Assembly (NCBI GenBank): GCA_029204225.1
Contig: CM055114.1
Span: 13,578,144-13,642,143, forward strand
Reading direction: 5' to 3'
Length of the DNA: 64,000 nucleotides
Source of the DNA: Diphasiastrum complanatum
Taxonomy: Eukaryota; Streptophyta; Lycopodiopsida; Lycopodiales; Lycopodiaceae
The notes beneath the pieces are model-generated. The model ran no database searches. It was not told the origin of the DNA and saw only the letters and a list, made by a program, of their open reading frames with translations. The position numbers and the translations under genes were made by a program. The stretch's first letter is position 1. Each line of letters opens with the position of its first letter. Of this stretch, positions 1 through 10,975 are shown piece by piece.

Positions 1-256
1 CGACAACCACGATCCTCTTGCGACTCAGATGGAGTTCAAATGCGATCGCTAGACACTGCCAGCTGAATCACTCCTACAGTCCTCCAGAATGTAGTCAGGC
101 ACTACTGATCTACGTTTATAAAATTAATGCAGCATTCAACATAGTTTCAACCAAGGTGCAGAATTCAGAATGAACTAGGAAAAACTCAGACACACGATTA
201 ACAGCAGACGCATTAGTATTCAAGATCAGACACAACAAGAAAAATCATCTATATTG
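1..256 (-). repeat. Orphan 3' LTR tail of Copia-1
   Basis: The reverse complement of this stretch closely matches about 10565-10830, the inner part of the Copia-1 5' LTR, with only scattered mismatches. Read on the minus strand it is the 3' part of a copia LTR with no coding region next to it. Copia-1 itself stops abruptly inside RNase H near 14272. The simplest reading is that this is the Copia-1 3' LTR tail, separated by an inversion with one end at 256/257. The window starts before the LTR end, so the outer target duplication cannot be checked. Confidence 0.8.
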
Positions 257-257
257 G
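256..257. other. Left inversion breakpoint
   Basis: Copia-1 LTR sequence (minus) changes to G1 LTR sequence (plus) here, with TTG shared by both sides at the junction. Its partner breakpoint is near 14272. See the inversion finding for the reconstruction. Confidence 0.7.
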
Positions 258-576
258 TTGAGTAGTTAATCTTGTTCTTGTTTGCTTTTTGATTTAGTAG
301 ACAGTGGTAGGATTGCTCCCTATTCCAGAACGTTGATCTTCTTGAGCTAAGATTGGTTACATGGTCGGCTTATGCATGTAGCTGAGTATCAGATCTGTGA
401 CTCCCACTGACAGGCTGGGAAATACACGCTGCAACCTGAGTAACAATTCTGTTTAGTAACTGTTCTAATAAGAAGAAGATCCGTAAGAACCGTAACTACA
501 GAAGAACGAAGAAAGAACGATAAGATAAAGAAACGAAAAAAAAACCGTGTTCACAGATTTAGAGAATTTGTAAACA
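257..576 (+). repeat. Orphan 3' part of the G1 gypsy LTR
   Basis: This stretch is a near-identical inverted copy of 27184-27510, the last third of the G1 5' LTR. It ends in the same TTCACAGA...AACA terminus at 576. The first two thirds of this LTR are missing here but are present at 14273-14909 on the minus strand, where the last third is missing. The two pieces together give one 3' LTR, minus about 165 bp. The five bases after the end (CGTCC, 577-581) match the five bases before the G1 5' LTR (CTTCC on the minus strand, 28292-28296) at four of five positions, as expected for a decayed target duplication. Confidence 0.75.
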
Positions 577-1560
577 CGTCCCCTCCTTACTCCACCTCTC
601 TTCCCTGCTCCCCTCCCTCCACCTCTCTTCCCTCGCTGCCCTCCCTTCCCCTCTCGATGCCCTCCCTTCCCCTCTCGCTCGCTCTTTCTCTTCCCTCTCC
701 TCCGCTCCCTCCCTGCTCGCTCCACCTCCCTCCCCTGCTCCTCACCCGCCCCTTCACCTCCCTTCCTCTCCCCTCTCTCGCTCCTTCCTCCACTCCCTTC
801 CCCTCCTTCCTCCGCCTCCCTTCCGTGCTGCTCTTGCTTGCTGCTCCTCCTGCCCGCTCCCTTCACCACCCACCCTCACTTGTTGCTCGTTGCCTCCCCC
901 TTCATCTCTCGCTCCCCCTTCATCTCCCACTACCTACCCTTTCCTGCCCTAATCCGCTCCCTTCCCGCCCTTGCCTACAGCTCCGCTCCCTTTTCCTTTC
1001 CCTCACTGTCACACTCCAGGGAACTGACATCCCAAATTGTGTTCTCCATTCTCCTGCGTATACCATTCCTTCTCTTCTTATCACCTCTTAATTTTTTTTT
1101 TATTTTCTTCCTTCTCTTTTTACATTATCTTTGAGGCCTTTTTCGAAGTTGTGTTTTTCATTTCATTTTTTATCTGCTATGTTGTTTAAACCTTAACTTT
1201 TGACGATCTAGTTACCCTTGTTGTTTTTTTATCGTATTCTCTTCTTTAAAAAAAAAAAAAACAAACTTTTGTAAAGGCCTCTGAAGTTCCATCTTAGTGT
1301 CACTAAGACAAGGACACAGAGAAATCAACAAGCGTTTGTTGTCAAAAAAACAAACAAACAAACAAACAAACAACAAACTTTTTAAAGGCCTATGAAATAC
1401 CATCTTAGTCTCACTAAGACAAGAACACAGAGACATCTGCAAGGGTTTGTTGTCAAAAAAAAAAAAAAAAAAACCAACTTTTGTAGAGGCCTCTGAAGTT
1501 CGATCTCGTTGAGACCAGGACACAGAGAAATCTGCAAGGGTTTATTTTTCTATAAAAAAT
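577..1560 (+). repeat. Element D leader, second leader unit
   Basis: This is untranslated leader of element D. It starts with a strongly strand-biased pyrimidine tract (577-1000, almost only C and T). A conserved module follows at 1000-1140, then poly-A and (CAAA)n patches, and three units of a roughly 110-bp repeat at 1258-1545. Each repeat unit carries CTGAAGTTCCATCT or a variant, followed by a small dyad. The same module occurs inverted at 28660-29140 beside the D 5' LTR, so the D leader holds two copies of about 1 kb. Open frames here encode only Pro/Ser/Leu or Arg/Glu/Gly low-complexity peptide and are not genes. Confidence 0.75.
1258..1545 (+). repeat. Three tandem leader units with short hairpins
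   Basis: Three diverged units start near 1258, 1370 and 1480. Each has a dyad at the same place: CTTAGTGTCACTAAG (1293-1307), CTTAGTCTCACTAAG (1404-1418) and TCTCGTTGAGA (1504-1514). Each dyad is followed by a GACAAGGACACAGAGA-like segment. Outer CAAAC and GTTTG arms could pair around each unit. Related units with a different but still self-complementary stem occur in the E1 leader (62580-62590, 62751-62761). Confidence 0.75.
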
Positions 1561-1589
1561 AAAAATACGAATTGGGCCATTAGTCTTGT

Positions 1590-1641
1590 TGGGAAGCGAC
1601 TCTATCTCTGATGGCTCCTCCCACGACTGTGGGCCCTTTTC

Positions 1642-1698
<57 letters not shown>

Positions 1699-1974
1699 AA
1701 TTTTAGCCCAAGCCTCTTTGGTGAGTGACTTTGTCTTTGATAGACTCCTCCCGAGACCGCCAAGGCTAAAACGAATAATTGAATTTATTTATAAAATCTA
1801 CCCTTGTCCAAACCGTGAATGTTCTAGAAAAAGGAATATTTCTGCTTTTCTTTTCCTCTTCCATCTCCTCATCATCAATTCCCTCATATACATTTCAAAA
1901 ATTGCATCCCCCAATCTCTCTCTCGTACATCACCACACCACTCCATATCATCTTCATCTTGCACACAATAGGCC
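1590..1974 (+). repeat. D leader with AT microsatellite and paired imperfect repeat
   Basis: Two related segments of about 50 bp (about 1592-1635 and 1708-1770) share the order GACTCT/GACTTT, TCTGATGG/TTGATAGA and CTCCTCCC. They flank an (AT)n run at about 1646-1691. Each segment can fold on itself through GGCC or GCC arms. No coding signal is seen before the gag relic at 1975. Confidence 0.55.
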
Positions 1975-3729
1975 ATGGCAATGTATGAGCAGCTTGCCCA
2001 AATCTCGATGCTTTCCAGAGAAACTCTCAAGGGCTACACTACACGATTTGCCAAGATGGCGAGAGATTGGAACTCTGGTCTTCCTAGTCACCACAAAATG
2101 ACTTTTTCTATGCCGGATTACCGCACGAGATCAAGGTTGGTATGCCACCTTTTACATCATATACCAGTCCAAACGAACTCTGTAAGGCAGCCGCTATTGC
2201 AGAAGCACAGATCTTGCACACACCATCACAGCCCATATCCAACATTCAAACAATTAGGGATGATAGAGCATCTAATCCACAAGATGCCACAGACAATGCT
2301 AGCCAAAGTACTAGTAGTCTGGATGATCAGATGCAAGTTGTCAGTGACACAGATGAGATGTGCAGTCAATCTGATTACTTCCCAGCCAAAATCCGAGATT
2401 ACGAAATCAAGCCAATAAGGGAATTTTGGAGATTGGAAATCGATCAACAAAATACTCATCTATGCCATCTAGCTTGCCATCAGATCGCTCCTCCAAAGAA
2501 AGTGGATCGGTCTCAGGACTTTCAGAATCTTCTATAGTGGCTAGGCAAGGTTCGGTGGAAGTATTGGTTATATCAGCGAGCAAATCATCCCAGGCGGGGG
2601 AAGTTCAAACTGGCTCACCACTATATTTTGTGGAAGGGATCAAAGGAGACCTGATACCAATGTACGCGCATTAATTGAGAGGTGACGGAATCTTACACAC
2701 GGTACGGTGTTTCGGATGTGGAGGTAAACATCATAGATCAGAATGTCCACACCGAAATGATCTGTCCTCCTTTTATCCTTGGTGTGAACAATGCGGCATC
2801 AATCACCCATGTCATGATTGTCGACTATTAGATCCAAGAAAAGCCGTTATGACTCCTACCTGCTTGAATCGGCAACCTACATGTGACCATGCAAATCCAC
2901 CAACCGAGAAGCTGCACTACAAACACAAACTTCTATTGCCACCTGGTTACGAAGCATATGCGGATGGAAGGAATGAGAGAAAGATCCCAAGACAAGTTGA
3001 CACGACCACACGTGAATCACCAACACCACAAAAGACAGAGTGGGTAAAATCTATCCAACCAGGGATATCGGAAGAAGTCAAGAAATTGGCAACAAATGCA
3101 ATCCAGCAAATTTTACCAAGCCTCATTAAACAAATGCTTCAACAACTTCTGGTGGATGAATTACAAAGGGGTCTCACGTCAACCACGCAACTTGAAGGCA
3201 AACTGACTACCAGTCAACGCAACGATCCATCTGTACCACCTTCAAGAGAGCAGTCCATTGAGAAAGGAAAGACTAAGGTGAGAGATTTTCCTCTGATTTC
3301 AACGCCAATCATAAGCAAGATCCAACCAAAGTCAGAATGTTTCACTCAACATCTGGCCACCACAAAGCTACGTTAGGACATCACATTGCTTAGACGGCCA
3401 AATCCAGGGAATCCAAGTCCAAAACGACCAATTGTACATCAAGAACTAGCACCTACTATGACAAAGCCTTTTCCTAAATCTATGATATTGATGCTGAGGA
3501 AAGTCGTCAAGTTGATGCATACTTTGAATACCTGGACAGACAAGAGCATCAAGCAAGCACGTCATATCCACATTATGATTTGGGGGAGTCCATGACATTG
3601 GGACCAGTTGCGCCAATCTATGAGGATCCAGTTTTATCTTGGGATACTCTGATGGAATGCCTCGACTACCCAATTGTCAATGAACAAGATATTCTGGGAT
3701 GGCCACCAAACCCTTATGGGTATTATTGA
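1975..3729 (+). pseudogene. Element D gag-like ORF, frameshifted
   Basis: This is a degenerate gag-like coding region read in frames 1, 3 and 2. The first part (1975-2140) and the second (2142-2537) look like continuous capsid sequence broken by an indel. A frame change and a stop at 2672-2674 precede the nucleic-acid-binding part. That part holds two CX2CX3HX4C zinc knuckles, at 2708-2746 and 2783-2821. A further frame change near 3370-3450 leads into an acidic, tyrosine-rich tail that stops at 3729. No protease, RT, RNase H or integrase lies between it and the 3' LTR at 3920, and none lies in the other half of D (28297-29888). D therefore appears to be a gag-only, non-autonomous LTR element. 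Lineage is inferred from the zinc knuckles and the tRNA-Asp-like primer site, not from a homology search. Confidence 0.65.
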
Positions 3730-3919
3730 AAATCTGGCAAGTCCAAGTCCTTGCTGATCGCCATCATCCAATAAAGCCTCAGGTTCTACGTAAGCAAATT
3801 CTATCCACGCTTGTCCTGTAGCACCCATGTCCTAGCAATAAAAGAACCGACAACAGCGCCCCTTCACGATAGTTGCAGCCTAGTGCCGAGGGACCGGCAC
3901 TACATTGGGCCGTGGAGCC
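3730..3919 (+). other. D 3' untranslated region
   Basis: This short stretch lies between the gag-like stop and the D 3' LTR. It has no pol motifs. A weak purine stretch (GGGCCGTGGAG) just before the LTR start is the only candidate polypurine tract. Confidence 0.4.
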
Positions 3920-4320
3920 TGTTGTGGGTATTTCCTGCACAATAATGAACAAGTGGGTCCCACCACTTGAAATACTATTGGCCAAGCCTTACCTAGTGGG
4001 CCCCACCATAGTACAATGTACATTTAGAATAATAAGTGCGAGGGCACCGGCTTCCTACATGTATAAGACCGACCCAGTGACCATGCAAATTGGATAAATA
4101 GAACTTGAATAAAAGGACTTTGGGCCTTATTAGAGTAAATTAATTAAAAAGCCCAAAGTCAAGTTTATAAGGTTCCAAGTTAAAAGGGAATCTCTCAAAC
4201 TCACATGGATCATGTGAGTTTGGCCCTTTTCCTAATGAACCATTAGATTGAAGTTCATTTAGTTTGAAGGGCTAGGATGCCATTGTAAATTGGCCAATGA
4301 GAGCCAAGATGGCCCTCCTC

Positions 4321-4557
<237 letters not shown>

Positions 4558-4852
4558 AGGGTGATTGGTGCATAGCTGTGGGTAGGCGCTCAAGCCCCCA
4601 TAGCCCCAACCATCCTTGGAGAACTCTCTTCTCTCTCTAATCTCTCCTTACTCTCTATCTTCTCTCCTCTCTCTAAACTCTCTCTAGCTCTCTCTCCTCT
4701 CTCCTCTCTCTACAATCTCTCTCATCACTCCTTCTATCTCCTCTCTCTATCTCTCTCTATCTCCTTTTTCTATCTCCCTTCTCTCTCTGTTGCTATGCAG
4801 GTGCGCACGGGCGGCTCCCAATGAACGGACCCCTATACTACAACCGACTACA

Positions 4853-4925
4853 AACTTGCTTTGGTCACTAAGAATTTTTGGCCTAAGGAGTCAAACACGT
4901 CGAAGGATGACAGTTATGGTTTTGC
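4853..4925 (+). pseudogene. Gypsy RT fragment, continuation of the 30795-31325 relic
   Basis: Starting in the duplicated AACTT, the plus frame reads as a short Ty3/gypsy RT segment of the CFGH-x-EFLA type, with TAA stops in place of expected tyrosine or coding codons. It continues the RT fragment that ends at the other D boundary near 30795 on the minus strand. The two halves were one gene before D inserted. Similarity fades near 4925, where a copia LTR begins. Confidence 0.6.
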
Positions 4926-4929
4926 CTGA

Positions 4930-5510
4930 TATGAAGCTAACCTAACTACTTTTCAAGTAAATTTTTGGGAAGTCCTAACTAGATGGATAACAACGCATTA
5001 CGGATAACTGCCAATTCCGATCTACGACTTTATTAGTTGTCCTATTGGATGAGCTTAAACTGCTTTAGTATAAATAGCTGATCATTAAAGAGTTCTATAG
5101 TCTCTAGAAAGTTTTTCAGAGCTCTATTAGAATATTTCTATTAGCGCTTACTGCTTAATAGTAGAAGTGCATCAAACAGAGTTTTCAGTTACTCAGAGAT
5201 AGTTTAGAGTACGCGATTTTCATCTGATTTGTACATGCTACTTATTGAATCAATGTATCTTCTTATTGTGTTCAATATCATGTCAGAATGTATGCTTCTA
5301 TGTAGTCATTTGTAACTGATAAATCTCTTATTGTTTTGTCTGATATGTTGAGTATTTCAATGCTGCAATATTCTATACATCACTTTGCAGTTTGAAATTG
5401 TTTGGCTACGAAATCACTTTAGAACTATTGATTTCAAAGTTAGTTTCTAAAAGATTTAACGTGACTTCTGTCATGATAGCTTTGTTCAATTATTGATAGG
5501 CGTAGTCATG
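4930..5510 (+). repeat. Copia-type LTR, family C, 5' end missing
   Basis: This is an inverted, diverged copy of 8620-9373. Shared landmarks are a GGAAGTCCTAACTAGATGG-like block, a TATA box (AGTATAAATAG, 5067-5077) and the TATTAGCGCTTACTGCTTA block near 5140. The first 120 or so bases of the LTR, as seen in the minus copy, are missing. Confidence 0.65.
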
Positions 5511-5839
5511 CACTAGAAAAGAAGGCTCATTCCATTACGCTCAATAGTTTGTTTACAGACTTCGACTTATGGAATTGTCATTCCTTCTCCCAACAACCTC
5601 GAGCTACATCACACACCAAAATTGGCCTAATCACCTACTAACATGTGTGCATGGGGTAGAAAAGTCAAAGTACACTCCAAACTCAAGATTAATGCCTATT
5701 GACTAATCAAACTCTTCATAAATGATCTAAAAAGATTATGGCTACCCTCCACACGTGGGAACATGCTCCACACATGTGAGATTTCACTATGTAAATTATC
5801 TTGCAAAATAAAAAGCTAGATTTTGCCAATTTTTCACAC
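5511..5839. other. No recognisable feature
   Basis: No coding or structural signal is seen, apart from CTCCACACATGTGAGAT near 5768. That phrase recurs at about 44898, and a related ACACGTGTGA phrase lies in the Copia-3 LTRs. It is probably old transposon sequence. Confidence 0.4.
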
Positions 5840-6679
5840 TCCTCAAAAACTAGCTTGATGTGATACTAGATCAACAAAACTTGAGATACTTCTTGAATGG
5901 ATCCTTTGGTATGAATATGATGTGAAGACCAACCAAGGGACCCTTGATTGCAGCAAATTCACCAAATCTATGATAGGATTTCTTTGGTGGAAATCCTTTG
6001 CCAACTCGTTTGATGAGCATTCCACCAATTTGCCACCATTTCCTTTTGTTCCCTCCATGCTTGAAGATGATCTTGGGATTGAAAGCTCCACTTCCTTGAA
6101 AATCCCATAAACAGAGAAACCCGAGGCCTACATGCCTCATAATGACCATGAAGGTCAAGATCACAAAATAGGCAAGAGTGTTGATTATCAATATTTTGCA
6201 TTCTAGCTTGACTAGTCCACAAACTATGAACCTTTTGCATGATAGATATAATCTTGAAATCAAAGTCTATCTTGATCTTATTAAGGCTACATACTTGCTC
6301 AAGGATGTAAGTATCCTTTGTGGATGATTCACTTAATCTCATGAGAAGTTTACAAATTGCCTCACAAAATGAAAAAAGCATGATTTTTCACACTATGGAT
6401 GACTATCTCATTCTTGCTGTTACAAGATCCAAGAGCATACATTTGATGACACAACCAATTCCTTTATACATGATTTAGAACTTATTCTAAGCCATTAATG
6501 ACATGAAATAAGTCCTTACAAGAGGCATGATACAAAACTGGCATTGCCTCACTTGAACTTTGAGATGTAGAAATCTCATCAAAGCAAGATGGTACATCAA
6601 ATGATAGAAGAGAAGAAAACATGGATGTGTTGGAGTAGATACCACCTGAAAATTGCTCCTCTTTTCCATGAATTGTGAG
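5840..6679 (-). pseudogene. Probable downstream part of a decayed element
   Basis: Several overlapping minus-strand frames (for example 5871-6263 and 5968-6381) continue from the copia relic at 6680-7450, but I do not recognise a domain in them. The position would suit copia pol or 3' sequence. The frames are short, shifted, and have no RT box, RNase H motif or LTR boundary that I can point to. Confidence 0.3.
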
Positions 6680-7450
6680 CTACATAGACTCGGCCTTGCC
6701 TCTTGAAAATCTTCTTGGAACCATGAGTTGAGAAGACTCCTCCTCAAGCCCTGGAAACTCTCCATCATGCACTTGGATTTTTGGTAGATATGTGGATTCT
6801 ATCATCATCCTCTTCATTGAGATGAGATCCTCCTTACTCCTTACATGCAAAGGAATATTGACAAAACATATGGATCTGAACATCCCCAAAGTATCATCTA
6901 TTGCAATCTTCCTATCAAGCACCATTGATAAGAGATACATCCAATTGAAGTCTTCAATGAAAGAGACACATGTGAAAGCCCCATCTTTGCTTCTACTTGA
7001 TGAAACAAGATTATCCAAATGAACAAGATGAAAAAATTGATGATAAGTAGAACACCTTGGAAGTGACTCTCCATGTGCTTTTGCCAACACACCATCTTCA
7101 TGAGCCTTACCATCATGGAACATATATTGAGGTAAACCACTTGTCTTCTCCTCCTTGAGATGATCCAAGCTCCTCTTGACCACACTTCCACAAGGATTAG
7201 TTTCCAACTTGAAAAGATTTCCACATCTAGTCCCTCTTGCTACCATTTAACCATCCCTCTTAATCAAGCAAGCATCTTTTCCAAAGTCAATTTGAAAACC
7301 ATCATCTAGCATTTTACCAACACTAATGAGATTCATTGTGAGATTAGGCACAGAAAGTACATCATTAAGAGTATATAGTGGATCCAACACCAATTGCTCT
7401 GCAAAAATACAAAGGAATTGGTGATAGTGTTCTATCGACCCAGCCGACAT
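6680..7450 (-). pseudogene. Copia gag-pre-integrase and integrase start
   Basis: Read on the minus strand, 7450 to 7247 gives the usual sequence after copia protease: a VLSVPNL block and NLISVGKMLDDG. After a stop at 7247-7249, the same frame continues as a GNLFKLE block typical of the GAG-pre-integrase domain, then a VSFIEDF segment corresponding to the first integrase strand. Catalytic integrase residues beyond this are not preserved, and the reading ends near 6680. The protease active site is missing upstream. This is a partial, dead ORF. Order and orientation agree with a minus-strand copia element that could use the LTR at 8620-9373. Confidence 0.65.
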
Positions 7451-7900
7451 CGACCCATCATCGACTATTCGGCCAACTTCGACTATTCGGCAGGGGATGA
7501 TTTTTTACGAGCATTTCTCGACGAGCAGTTTCATGGCAAAGGCAAGCATCTTTAGCACATGCTCACCCTTCATCCCAGTCATAAAGTTGAATCTTTCATC
7601 CTTGCGATGAGCAGTTTCACTAAAAAGATGAGCACATACTCATCCTTCATCCCAGTCATGTAGGGTTTAGGGTTTAAGGTAAAAGCTTGAAACTCAAAGA
7701 GAACCTTTGGCACCACTGGTTTACATGGTATGAAAAAAATTGATGAACTTTGAAACTCCTAACCCTGTAGTGAAAGAAAAATGAGACTTCATTGGTATTA
7801 TTCTTTTGGAAATTGTATTTATGATAGTACTATATTGGATCTTTATACTAATGTGCTAAATATGCTTCATTGTCTTGTTGGACTGAGCCTATACCTAGCA
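7451..7900. other. No clear gene; CGAC-rich short repeats at the left end
   Basis: 7430-7500 carries several CGAC(T/C) phrases (CGACCCA, CGACTATTCGGC twice) and GAGCAGTTTCA occurs twice (7537, 7609). The remainder to 7900 shows no recognisable coding sequence. Confidence 0.35.
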
Positions 7901-7914
7901 ATCTATTTACAATG

Positions 7915-8045
7915 TTTTATGATTGAATTTGGAGCTACGAGTCACAATATTTGGAGAAAATAGTGTAATGGCAATAAGTTATTAACTGTTAGTGTGTCCA
8001 GGATACATATGTGTTATTTGTTGTATCACATGTTCCAAAAAAGTA
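7915..8045 (+). pseudogene. Possible copia protease relic
   Basis: A short plus-strand segment reads IEFGATSHNIW, resembling the copia protease active-site box IDSGATSHM with the catalytic Asp and Ser replaced. It is followed by a short hydrophobic stretch and then by stops. It is too short and mutated to be sure and may be chance. Confidence 0.25.
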
Positions 8046-8184
8046 ATATTCACTATTGATAAATGAAGCTTCTCTTCAACACTTTTCTATATTTTGTGAA
8101 GATTACTTGTGATGTGGGTTTCTTAGAACTATAGATTACTATCTAATCTATCAATTTTGGCTAGCAATTCAACCGTAGGCACAT

Positions 8185-8300
8185 CATCCAAAAGCCACAT
8201 CAGCCGAGGGACATCAACCGAAGGCCACACGAAGGACACGTTAACTGAAGGTCACATCAACCAATGAACACATCAGCCGAAGGATTCATCGACTGACCAA
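8185..8300 (+). repeat. Short tandem ACATCARCCGAAGG-like repeat
   Basis: About six imperfect copies of a 15-17 bp unit, such as CACATCAGCCGAGGG and ACATCAACCGAAGG, lie in a row. They sit upstream of a weak TATA-like CAATATAAGATG (about 8299). The sequence around 8150-8560 may be the end of another plus-strand LTR, but I found no partner for it here. Confidence 0.5.
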
Positions 8301-8619
8301 TATAAGATGACCGTTTACAAATGTACTTGTACCTCATAAGTTTTTGTGCGACTGAATGCTATCTCTTGCGACTCTCTAGCGATCTTTGTAAATGCTCAAC
8401 ACTCTGACACACGCAATAGATCAATCAGATCACTATTTTGTTAATTATGATCATACTTGTTGACTGCACTCCACGATTCTACAAATGAAAGAGCACTAGG
8501 AAGGTTGTAATACTTCAAGACCTAAGAGCACAAGTGTGATTTTTGTTGGTGCTCACATTGATAAGGCTTGAAATTTAAGCAAGTCTTGCTAGTGCTTTTT
8601 GGAAGAAGGAAAGAGGATA

Positions 8620-9373
8620 CAATAGTAATGAACAAAACTATCATTTGTTCTTTTAGTAACATAATTTGAGATCATTAGTACTAAAGTGATTTCGTAGACA
8701 AACAATTACAGAGTGTGATTGATAGATATAAAATATTGCAGTATCAAATCATTTGATACTTCATACTAATCAATAAGAGATTTAACAAATACAAGCAACT
8801 TCAGAAAAGCTTGCATACATTCTGACATATACTAAACGCAATAAGAATGTACGATTGATTCAGTAAGTAGCATGTCCAAATCATATAATGTGAGTACAAA
8901 ACAATAGCAGATGAAGCCGTGTACTCTAAACTATCTCTGAAGATGCACTTTCACTAATAAGCAGTAAGCGCTGCCAGCAATATTCAAAGTAGAAACTCTG
9001 TCATAAAAACTTTGTTACTTCATATGAATATTTTCTAATGATCAACTATTTATACTAACGAGGAATGTCGCTTAGGCTTATCCAATTAGGACAACTAATT
9101 AGGTCGTAGGTCACAATTGGAGCTTAGCCACAATGTGATGTCATCCATCTAGTGAGGACTTCTTGAAAATTCACTTGGTTAAGTCGTTATATTCATAACA
9201 GACAGAAACAACTTCGACACCTCAACTTCACTTGGTTCGTCATTGTCGAAGCCATATGTTAAGCGATTTCCGTGTATTTATGTAGACTGTGTAGAAACAC
9301 AAATAAAAACTACAAAACTGGGTAAATGAATGGATATAGATTAACTATGGGATTATGGGAGAATAATCCAACA
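8620..9373 (-). repeat. Copia-type LTR, family C
   Basis: On the minus strand this starts at 9373 with TGTTGGATTATTCTCCC, a typical copia LTR start. It carries a TATA box (AGTATAAATAG on the minus strand, 9046-9056). It is an inverted diverged copy of 4930-5510, and its first part also matches the LTR starting at 51647. The 3' edge is uncertain because similarity to the other copies fades near 8620. Confidence 0.65.
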
Positions 9374-9840
9374 ATGCTCACACTGGTGCCTAGGAGATCC
9401 ATGTTTGTCCCCACAACAAGATTTTCTTGGACACTTATTTGCTTGGGCAAGGCCCAACAATGGTGCCACATGGCATAAATCTAGTGCACTAGGTCGAAAT
9501 GCATGCAACTTGTCTGCACATCCTTGAAAGCCCCATCGGTTCAAGCCACAAGATGCATACAAACTCTAATTCCATGGTTCAAGTTCCAACTAACGCAAAT
9601 TCTACCACAATCCGAAGCTTTATTATCTCAAAATATTAAAACCCTAATAGTGCACTATGCATCGTAAGTAACAATGCCTTCAGGATCAAAAGATAAACAG
9701 ACTTAGTTTGATTCGACTATTCAATGTAAACACATACAAAATTATTCAAATATGCTAGAAACCAAATACACATGCAAACCATACAATCGCAATATTTGAA
9801 AGAATTGATAAATGTCAAAAACATGTGTATAATAAATTTG
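9374..9840. other. Unassigned sequence between LTR C and Copia-1
   Basis: A 69-codon minus-strand open frame ends at the LTR C start, but its cysteine-rich sequence matches no domain I know. The rest is AT-rich without signals. It may be the 3' end of the family C element or the beginning of the Copia-1 LTR. Confidence 0.3.
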
Positions 9841-10859
9841 AAGTCAGTAACACATGAATAGAAATCTAATATTGAAGAAACAAAACGTTTCTGTTTACAA
9901 AGCCTTGCTAGCTTTCAACCCTCGACCTGACGAGGATGTTTGCGAACGCGAAAGTCAAAGGAGACGATCACGAACGGTTCGCGAACACGAAAGGTTCACG
10001 AATGTGAATCTTTTGCGATCTGGCACAAGAATCTTTTGTGGTCCAGTACGAGAGCAAGGCAAACGAGCAAAACAAAACCAACGACGCGACACGAAAAATG
10101 TCGCGAAACTCGTTTTGCTCTCACGCTCCAAAGAGTACTAGCAAAGATCACACAAGTATCTAGAAGTACAAATATCTAATCTGATGGCATGACATCATCA
10201 TATATAGTTTAAGTCATGGCTAATCTGCCACTCTTGTAATTTCCTGATTAGTTGTAGATGTTTAATCACTCTAATCTAAATATTTACATAGAGCGACTAT
10301 ACTTACTGGATGGTACTTGACATACAGATTAGCAGAAATGATAGAATACACATACAGTGTAATGTAGTAGTCTGATGCTAGTAAGCAATCAAGATGAAAT
10401 ACAGACAACAAGTCCGTCTTTGTGCGAGATGAGTTTTGTGATCAGGATCCATAGAGATCCAAAGTCTGATAGTAAGCGAGATATACATTCGTGAGAGAAC
10501 CGTGTTTCTCCCATGCCAATGCACTGCATGGATTTGCATGCAGTGCTTGAAGAAATCAGAGAAAAATCAATATAGATGATTTTTCTTGTTGTGTCTGATC
10601 TCGAATACTAATGCATCTGCTGTTAATCATGTGTCTGAGTTTTTCCTAGTTCATTTTGAATTCCGCACCTTGGTTGATACTATGTTGAATGCTGCATTAA
10701 TTTTATAAACGTAGATCAACAATGTCTGACTACATTCTGGAGGACTGTAGGAGTGATTCAGCTGGTAGTGTCCAGCGATCGCATTTGAACTCCATCCAAG
10801 TCGCAAGAGGATTGTGGTTGTCGCGACAGTTTTGCGACTGCGAAATCCATCCTCTTTCA
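9841..10859 (+). repeat. Copia-1 5' LTR, start not resolved
   Basis: The LTR ends CTCTTTCA at 10859, followed by G and a primer-binding site. The last 270 bp match 1-256 in inverted orientation, which shows it is repeated. A TATA-like TCATATATAG lies near 10197. The left edge cannot be fixed because the 3' LTR copy is truncated. 9930-10140 is rich in GCGAACGCGAAAG-type short repeats and opens a 95-codon frame that I regard as non-coding. Confidence 0.6.
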
Positions 10860-10860
10860 G

Positions 10861-10873
10861 TGGTATCAAAGCC
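10861..10873 (+). other. Primer-binding site of Copia-1
   Basis: TGGTATCAAAGCC is one base off the usual plant copia site complementary to initiator methionine tRNA (TGGTATCAGAGCC), and it lies two bases after the LTR end. Confidence 0.85.
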
Positions 10874-10975
10874 AGGCCATCTTGTCATATTTTGACATAG
10901 CCAAGAAGCTAGCAGGTCTAGGGGGCCAAGCATTCAAACAAACAACCATCAACAAGAAAACAGACTCAAGAAGCA

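Noticed and set aside
465-1134. Several long open frames on both strands in the pyrimidine-rich tract
   Set aside because: Peptides are Pro/Ser/Leu or Arg/Glu/Gly low complexity created by strand-biased composition; the tract is untranslated leader of element D.
9353-9562. 69-codon cysteine-rich minus-strand frame
   Set aside because: No recognisable family, and it ends exactly in an LTR start, so coding is unlikely.
9854-10179. Two overlapping plus-strand frames
   Set aside because: They arise from GCGAACG-type short repeats inside the Copia-1 LTR.
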